Assembly: GCA_036873755.1 (NCBI GenBank)
Contig: JAVTVY010039232.1
Coordinates: forward strand, 1-64,000
Length of the DNA: 64,000 nt
Direction of reading: 5' to 3'
Source of the DNA: Hanleya hanleyi
Taxonomy: Eukaryota > Mollusca > Polyplacophora > Lepidopleurida > Hanleyidae
Of this stretch, positions 10,301-19,300 are shown in pieces. The notes under the pieces are model-generated. The model saw only the letters and a list, made by a program, of their open reading frames with translations. It had not been told where the DNA came from and searched no databases. How positions within the stretch are numbered: the stretch's first letter is position 1; the number at the start of each line of letters is the position of its first letter. The translations under genes and the position numbers were made by a program.

Positions 10301-13300
10301 ATCGGTGACGGACCCAGGCTTAGCGTGGGAAAGCCAGGGGACTCCGATCTCTCGATCGGAGTCGACTTATGATTACGAAAACTTGGGCAGCACCAGTGAG
10401 GGGCCTAATGTTAAGTTTTCATTTGGGTCCGGGGTTGGGAAAATACCTTCCTCGACGCTGTCGAGGCCTGGACTTCCCGGTCGCTCAGTTACGCCTCTAA
10501 CTGTTGCTTCCGGTGGCCTTCCTCGTTCCCTTGCCGAGACGTTTGTGTCTACGAGCCTTCTGGGCCACCAGAGATTAAGGTTCCCGCAACAACGGCAGTA
10601 TGGTATGTATTCAGGTACCCATGATATGTCAAATTTTTTGCCTGTGTCTGAGTTGCGTTATCAAGAACCCTCAATCAGACCAGTTCAAATTATGCGGCAT
10701 CCGGTTGCTGGTCTACCTTCGCCCTTGCGTGGCTTAGGTCAGATATCTGCTTCCGGGGGTGTTCGTGGTACGGGACCGGGAGTATTACGTATGATGCGTC
10801 CTCCTATACGTGCTTCCGGTTTACGACCTCGTATGCCAGTTCACCGACCTTTACAGTGGCCGTGCTCACGTCCAGCTGGAGGGTCCTTGAGTGTGAACAC
10901 ACCTCGTCAGGCCTTGCTTCCGGTCCACTCTCAAGTGACTGATCCCACATTGGCTGCCATACTGCGCGGTATGGAACAGCAACGTGAGGAAATGAAGGAA
11001 TTGAGAGAGATGATGACCAGTCAATTCCGAAGTAGTACGCCACTGCTTCCGGTTTTGACTGAACAGTCTAGGAAACCGGAAGCTAATTTGTCGAGGACTA
11101 TCCCTTCCAATACTCCCTCCTGGCAGGAAGCCCCGGAAGCTATGGAAGTGGATAGGGACCAGTACGGTAGATCTGAATTGAATGAACCTACCAATACTGA
11201 TCCGGATGCTAGGAAATATTATGAACTTATTTCCGGCATCTATGACTTAATTCCTGATATGCAGCTTCCGGTCCCACATGCGGGGGATATTGAAACTGAA
11301 TCAGGAGAGTCAAACCGGGTTACGAGGTCGGCTACCACGCTTCCGGCCTCAACTGCTATTCATTCTATCTGCCATTTATTCCATAGAACTTTAGCAGAAC
11401 CCGCTACGCAGGAGGAACGTGCTATAAGGTTGAGACCAAAAGCTCGCTTCCGCCCTGCAGGATCTTCTGGTCCGTTCCCAGTACAGAAGCCAAACACACG
11501 AAGTTACGGCGTACATAACTCACCGTTTAGCTTCCGGTCTGCAGAGGTGAACGGCGACTTTCAGTATTTATGCTCTAGCAATACTAAAGTGCCTAGTAAT
11601 CCGGATGTTCCTTGCACGAACAAACAGGCCGCAGTACTTGAGGAAACTGCTCGACAAGGAGTGGCGATTACGAATCACCTTGACTGGTTTCTTAAAGCCA
11701 TAAAGGATGGTTTATTTTCGCTGTCGGGCGCGGAGAGTCAAGAGCAGTTACAGGAGGGTATAAACCTCGTTCTTGACTACCAGAAGATTGCTTCCGGTGC
11801 TGTAGAAGATTTACTGGTACACAATGCCTACCTATCTTCTATGCTAGTGTATTTAAGGAGAAAGGCCTTCATTCCTTTTATGCATAGTTACACACCGGAA
11901 GCTGTAAAGAGGAGTCTACTAGAGACATCTACGGCTCCTTCTTTACTGTTTGGTGATGCTGTTGCCGAAGTTCGACCTGAAATGGATCGTATAGAGCATG
12001 ACAGGTCAGTTGCTTCCGGTGCTTCGTCTAAAAGACCTATGGCTTCCGGGTCGGGTCCAAAGGCGAAGAAGGCTAAGAAGAACCCGCCTAGTTCCAAGGC
12101 TAATAAGGGTGCTTCCGGCCAACAGCATAACCAAGTGCCTTCTTCTTTAGAGCCAAGAGTATCGACCTATGGCCATAAGAAGCAGGGTAAGGGGAAATCT
12201 AAGCAGTCAAAGAAGGATTCCTGATGTCTCGGGCCGTACCGGGTGGCTTCCGGTATGGCGGGAACACCGAGACATAACGTTTCCAGTTCCCCAGCAACTA
12301 GACCTTCCGGTAGGGGGAAGGCTGCAGTTGTTTTGGAGGAACTGGATAAGGATCGGGACGGAAGCGTGGGTCATTCGAACGATCAGATACGGCTATCGCC
12401 TATTGTTCGACACGCTTCCTCCCTTGACTGCTCATCCCCTTCCGTCTCGTATACCATTACGAACGGGTCATCTATCAGCAATACAGTCCTCTGTGGACAA
12501 GCTGATAGAGAAGGCAGCTGTAATAGAGCTTCCGGTTTCGGACACGTCACCCGGGTTCTATTCGCCGGTCTTTCTGGTCCCCAAGAAAGACACGTCCGAT
12601 ATGCGCATGGTTATAAACCTAAAGTGCCTCAACAAGGACTACCTCACTCCACCGCCACACTTCCGCATGGAGTCCTTCCGGTCTATCCGGACAGTACTCG
12701 GACAAGGGGAATGGCTGACTTCCCTGGATTTAAGGGATGCATACCTGCATATCCCGATACATCCGGGGGACAGGAAGTACTTGAGATTCATGGTCGGCAA
12801 ACGACGCTTCCAAATTCAAGTGCTCCCGTTCGGCCTGTCCACTTCCCCTTGGGTGTTCACACGAGTGTTTACACCAGTGGCACAATTCCTGCACAGTCTA
12901 GGTATAAAGTACCACTTTTATATCGACGACTCCCTGCTAAGGAATGCCTGCAAGGAGCAGTTAATCCTAGACACCCAGTTTGTCTTAAGGATGTTGACTT
13001 CTCTGGGATACATCCCACACGAAGAGAAATCAGAGCTGATTCCTTCACAAAGGCGCAAATTTCTGGGGGTGGAATACGATACGCTACGAGCTCTCGCCAA
13101 ACCCCCAGAAGATCGATGGCTAAAGATAACGACGAAGATACCTCAGTTCCTCAAGTTATCTCAGGCCAGGGCTTTACACTTTGCTGCGATAATCGGCCTC
13201 TTGACGTCAACACAGGACGTAACACCAAGAGGGCGGTTGCAGCTTCGTCCCTTAATGATTTACTTCAATCATCAATGGGTCGAAAGGCAGTTGAATCCGT

Positions 13301-16300
13301 GGATACCTGTAACACCGCTAGTCAAACAATGCCTCCAATGGTGGCTGGATCCACTCAACGTTATGCCAGGTGTGTCCCTACTTCCGTTTCGTCCGTCACA
13401 TCACCTGTTCACGGACGCATCTATGGAAGGATGGGGAGCCCACCTCGAGTCCAAGTCGACATCCGGGTTATGGACAATCGAGGAACGCTCGTACCATATA
13501 AACGTGTTGGAGTTTATGGCAGTGACACATGCCATCCGCACGTGGGTGAGCGTATTGACCGACAAGAACCTGCTGGTTGCGACGGACAACACAACAGTCG
13601 TGTCCTATATCAACAAGCAGGGGGGGACGAGATCTCCGCAATTACAAAGCCAAGCGGAAATCTTTTTCGGTCTGTGTTGGGACAACAACATATCGGTGTT
13701 GGCCAGGCACATCCCGGGGGTACTGAACGTCTTAGCGGATTCGCTTTCACGACGGAATCAGATAATTCCCACGGAGTGGCAACTTCACCCAGACATACTA
13801 AAACAAATAGCTCATGTCTGGGAGATGCCACACATAGATCTGTTCGCCACTCGGCGCAACAATCTACTGCCCCTGTTCATGTCGCCGGTCCCGGATCCGT
13901 CGGCATATGCAGTGGACGCACTATCGCAGGACTGGTCAAGGATGGTAGCATATGCGTTCCCTCCTCCAGCTATCCTAGCGAAGGTACTTCAGAAGATCCG
14001 CGAACACATGTGTGTCGTTTACCTGATTGTTCCGTGGTGGCCAGCAAGGCCGTGGTTCCCGGAACTACTGGATCTTCTGGTAGATGTACCAAGACAGCTT
14101 CCGGTATGGCACAATCTACTGCGCCAGCCCGGAACGTCGACATTCCACAGCCAGCCAGGACTGTTCCACTACCACGTGTGCAAGTGCTCAAGCAGCACTT
14201 CACTCAGGCGGGATTTTCAGCGGAGGTTGGGCGCCGAATGGCACAATCAATTCGACCGTCCTCTTCCGCTGTATACAACTCAAAGTGGGCAATCTTCGAT
14301 CTTTGGTGTGGAGAGAGGGATATCAATCCATCCTGCGCCACTATCCCTGAAGTAGCAGAGTTTCTATTGTACCTGTTCAGGGATAGGGGCCTGGTGCCCG
14401 CTACGGTAGAAGGTTATAGGGCAGCTATTGCTCAACCTATTCTACTGGGTACTGGGATTAATCCCTCGACTGATCCAAATTTATCTGCACTAATCAAGTC
14501 ATACAAGATAACTGGTCAGTCGGCTGTTCCGAAATTACCTAAGTGGGACTTAGCCTTAGTACTTCGGCAATTGGGAGAGCCACCTTTCGAGCCAATAGAA
14601 GCTATTGAGCTAAAATATTTATCATACAAAACTTCGTTTTTGTTGGCTCTTGCTTCAGCAGCTAGGGTGTCAGAGCTGCATGCGCTCGATAAAAGGAACA
14701 TCAGACACTCTAGGAACTGGAGCAAGGTAGTTCTCACAACGGTTCCTGAGTTTGTGGCCAAGAATCAAGCCCTCTACGATTCCATATCTCGAGAGTTCAC
14801 AATTCCAGCCTTATCTGATTTCCTTTCGTCCGGTCTTGAATCAGACATGTTAATGTGTCCGGTTCGGGCTCTTGCGTGTTACCTGAATCGTACAGAGGAG
14901 ATCAGAGCGGGAAGGAGGCGTTTGTTTATCCCTTTCGATCCCAAAGCCAAACAAGAAATAAGTAAAAACACTATCTCGAGTTGGCTCAAAAATACGATTC
15001 GGCTAGCGTACTCCACGGCTACTGATAGGCAAGCCGCGCTTGTAAACGTTTCGGGTCACGAGATTAGGGCATTAGCGGCATCATGGCCTCTATGGACCAA
15101 CAGATCGGTGACAGACATTATGAGGGCGTGCTACTGGAGGTCAAACACGACATTTGCCTCCTACTATCTCCGGGACATGACGTTGGCATGTAACGACCTC
15201 TATTCCATCGGCCCACTTGTGACCGCACAGCGGGTGTCAGGGGGACCGAGGCCAGCAATATAGCTACAAAAGTCCGGGCGTACAGTTGTAACCCTGCTTG
15301 CGGGTGAGTGCATTTTTTCTCTCGGCCCCTTTCGAAAAAAAGGGGGGGGCGTATATTGCATCTCAGCCTTGAAGTCAGAGTAGCAACAGAGGTTCCCTGT
15401 GTACCATAGGCATACAGGTTATTACTGTTGTATGATTTCATGGATCCTCTGTGAGGTAGAAGATCTATGATTTCTACTTTGAACTAGTCACTATGTATGG
15501 CATTTATCACTACCACGGATTGTATCAGTTTGCCCACCTACCTTACGGTGGCACTCTATGCAAAGAGTGGAAGTGAGGTAAGTTTTCAGCGCAAATAACA
15601 AAAAAAAATCACAGGTAAATTTTCTGTTATTAAGCTAAAACTTACCTCACTTCCAGTGATGCCCGCCCATCCTCCCCGCTATGATACATCCAGACCATGT
15701 ATCGCAGTGGAACAAGAAGGAAGTAGAATTGTGGGTAGCTATGCTATCAGGTGACTAGCAGGGGAGATAACTGTGTCATTTAAATTCTTACTGTGGTATT
15801 TCATGTAGACAAGAAATGCAAAGAGTGGAAGTGAGGTAAGTTTTAGCTTAATAACAGAAAATTTACTTGTAAAATTTTTTTTTTTTTTGTGTAAATATTG
15901 ACCATAACATGTAAATATTGACATTAATTAAATGTTGTTGTATGGCAAATATAATTTTTTCATACAAAAGTTAAAATTGGGGGGTTTTGTCCGATTGGGG
16001 TTTTGTCCGCTGGTGTTTTGTCCACTGGGGTTTTGTCCGCTGGGGTTTTGTCCACTGGGGTTTTGTCCTACACCCCTTCTGGGGACGGTCTGTGATACCA
16101 GGGGGAGTAACTCTTTACGTACTCTGGCATTAAGAAGGATGCGACGAGTGAGAACGGCACTATCGAGCTCTGAACAGTTCTGAAGAGCCGAAACTATTAA
16201 ATTCATTCTTCCAATGTGTTTGCGAGATGTATACCCGATGTGCTTCACCCAAACATTAAGTTAACAATAAAATTCCTTCTATCTGAAACTATTAGCAGTA

Positions 16301-19300
16301 CATGATGTCTACCAATAAACTGAATGTTTTCACGCTGATAACATAAAAAAGAAAGTTGTATTGGATTTGAAACGAATAGGCCTACATTATTTTTGAAATT
16401 ATTATAGGCCCATATTATATATTATATATTATTATAGGCCCATATATTCTAGTTCCTTGCTTTAACAATTACGACATTCTTATTAAGTTTAATGACTTAA
16501 ATGAATAAACTGTGTTCTCTTGAAAGCAACCCCCCCCCCCCAACAAAAAAAACTATCATGATATAGAAATTAGCCAAATAAAACAATTAACTAATAAAGA
16601 AAACTAAATGGTCAGAAAAAAAGCATCAACTGGTTTTAAACAAATTTTGCTATGTGTTTATTATATAGTATATTTTGTTTCCCTGGCATGCCTGGAATAT
16701 GCAGGCACTTGTATTAATCATGCTGTCAGTCTTATTCTCATATGGATACCACAATCAGATCAAATTATTGTTTTTATTAACGAATAAATATATCGTCCAA
16801 CTGTATCCATTGTTGATGTATTGTATGAAAAACCGGTATATAGCATAAGAATATAAGTTTTTGAGAAATTGGTTAAAAGATCGGGAGAAATTGAGTAAAT
16901 AATTTTGCTTATTACATAATTTCAGATAAGATATGTTTCATTTTTGTTATAAAGTCTAAAAGAAATATTTCCTAAATATTTAAGAATATATATTTTTGGG
17001 AAAAATGCTTGACTCAATTGATCAATTATTATATTATCATTCTGAATATTGATAAAACTTATTATCATTCTGGATATTGATAAAACTCATGGCAAAGAAA
17101 GCAAAGGGGGGGCATGGATCAGTTGATCACATACATGTATCTGGCCTTACTAGCTTGGTCATTTTTATACGCCCGCCAAAAGGCGGACGTATTATGTGAT
17201 GGCGGTTTCCGTCCGTCTGTCTGTCTGTCCGTCTCTCGTGTCTGGTCTATCTGGGACAGTTTTCTATCTACAGTTCTAATTTTTGGTGAGTGGATACCCT
17301 ACGAGGGGACGATGTGTCGCGTACCAAAATGAAGGTCGAGGTCAAAGGTCACTGGCATAAAAAACAGGAAATCACTGAAGTGTTCGTGTCTGGTCTATAT
17401 CTGTGAACGTTTTCTATCCACAGTTGCAATTTTTCGTGAGTGGATACACTTCGTGGAGACGATTTGTCGCGTACCAAAATTAAGGTCGAGGTCAGAGGTC
17501 AAAGGTCACTGTTGCCTAAAATCAGGAAATCATTGATAGTTTTCTATCTACAGTTCTAATTTTTGGTGAGTGGATGCCCTAGGGGGGGATGATGTCTTGC
17601 ATATCAAATGTAGGTCGAGGTCAGAGGTCAAAAGGTCAGTGTGACAGAAAAATCAGGAAATCATTAAAAATTTCTATTTTTTTGTGAATGGATGCAATGG
17701 GGGGAAATGAAGTGTCGAATACCAAAAAAGGTCGAAGGTCAAAGGTCACTGTGACCCCAAGATCAGGAAATTATTTAAAAATAACATTTTTTGTGTCAGT
17801 AGATACATTAGGTGGACATGATGTGTCACCTACCAAAATGTAGGTCAAGGTCAAAGGTCAAGGTCACTGTGACCCCAAAATTGTGAAATTGTTAAAAATC
17901 ATGATTTTTTTAGTCCATTGAGAAATTACAGGGAGCTGTTTCTTCATGTACCGAAATTTAGATGCAGGTCAATGGTCAAGGCCACTGTGACCCCAGAATC
18001 AAGGCCAAAGGTCAGTGTGACCTAAAAATCAGGAAATTATTCAAAATTACAAATTACAAGTGGATTCAATAGGGCGAAATGAAGTGTCGCATACCAAAAA
18101 TTAGATCAAGGTCAAAGATCACTGTGACCCCAAAATCAGGAAATTATTAAAATAACATGTTTTCGTGTCAGTAGATACATTAGGGGGACACGATGATGTA
18201 GCACATACCAAAGGGTAGGTCAAGGTCAAACGTCGAGGTCACTGATCCCCAAAATCATGAAATTCATAAAAATCATGATTTTCTTTTGTCCATTGATACA
18301 TTGAGGGAAGACGATGTTTCGTGTACCAAAATTTATGTCAAGGTCAAAGGTCAAGGTCACTGATCCCAAAATCAGGAAATCATTAAAAAATGACTTATTT
18401 CTGCCAGTAGATACATTAGAGGGACATGTGTTACATACCAAAATGTGGGTCAAGGTCACCGTGAAATCAAGAAATCATTAAAAGTCACATTTTCATATGC
18501 CTGTCGAAGATGAATTCGTGTAATGCGATGTTGAGTTCTGTCCATTCATCCATTAACATTTGTGGTCAATGCGATATCTCTAGTTTCAAGGTATAGAATT
18601 GTACCAAACTTTGAGTATACCTTACTCGCATGGCAGAGAGGGCCATAAAATTTTGAGATCATTTGTCCAAGGTCAGGGTCACAGTCACATGCTGTCAATG
18701 TATATGGCATTCGTCCTGTGGAGTTGTCTCCCATATTTGAAACAGCTACATTTAGTTAAACTGTTGTGAAATAAAAACCATACATTTACTAATTTATCGG
18801 GGAGAGGGGTCCTTTATGAACTTCATACATGTTTATCAACTCAAGAACAAAGGTTTACTTCATCACTTTCTTCTTCCTTCATGAAAAATTCTCTCATCTG
18901 AAAGGAATTCATTTGCAGGAAAACTACTATTTTCTTGTGTTTGACTATTGTCGATTTCAGTGTGGGATATGTGAGCTCTCGACTCTTGCTTCAAGGTCAA
19001 CTAGTTACCAAGAGTTAAGCTCGTTTTAGTTTATCATTCAATATAAGATGTTGAAGCACAAAATTGTAGGCTAGCTACCAATTGGAATCAAGGCTATTAA
19101 ACCTTGAAATTTGGACCAATGTAATTCCAGATACACGGGCGTATATTGAAGCCCCTTGGGCTCTTGTCCACATATACATTTATACACTCACCCAAAATTG
19201 GAACAGTAGATAGAAAAATGTTGTAAATACAGACCAGACATGAATGATTACATGATCTCCTGATTTTTGGGCCAGTGACCTCAATTTGACCAGACCTTGA

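Larger units (their letters stand above)
9480..15889 (+). mobile_element. DIRS-A: complete DIRS-type tyrosine-recombinase retrotransposon
   Basis: The element has the hallmark DIRS plan. Inverted terminal repeats lie at 9480-9627 and 15711-15889. An internal complementary region at 15558-15655 matches both outer ends joined head to tail. There are three overlapping frames: gag-like, RT/RNase H and tyrosine recombinase. It has no LTRs and no integrase. DIRS elements are known to integrate a circular DNA by a tyrosine recombinase and so leave no target duplication. The only visible lesion is one frame change at a run of ten C in gag. It sits in intron 1 of TMEM167B, in the sense orientation. 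Confidence 0.9.
17166..19168 (+). mobile_element. AGGTCA-array repeat, copy 1 (non-autonomous)
   Basis: The copy begins TATACGCCCGCC...CGGACGTATTATGTGATGG and ends GGGCGTATATTGAAGCCCCT TGGGCTCTTGT, so its outer TATACGCCC and GGGCGTATA are inverted. The interior is about ten degenerate units of 110-140 bp. Each has a GTGAGTGGATAC-like start and clusters of AGGTCA direct repeats (AGGTCAAAGGTCA, AGGTCAAGGTCA), often closed by CACTGTGACC. No coding capacity is credible. Other copies lie at 25998-27445 and 45426-46955. Confidence 0.75.

Noticed and set aside
10804..14203. Antisense open frames within DIRS-A
   Set aside because: Shadows of the RT, gag and recombinase frames with no conserved motifs.
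15975..16075. GGGGTTTT tracts resembling ciliate telomere repeats
   Set aside because: The 15-bp unit includes GTCCGCT and is internal; animal telomeres use TTAGGG, so this is a minisatellite, not a telomere.
17114..17332. + strand 72-codon frame with a hydrophobic start
   Set aside because: Lies on the terminus of the AGGTCA repeat; no homologue and the frame breaks in the other copies.
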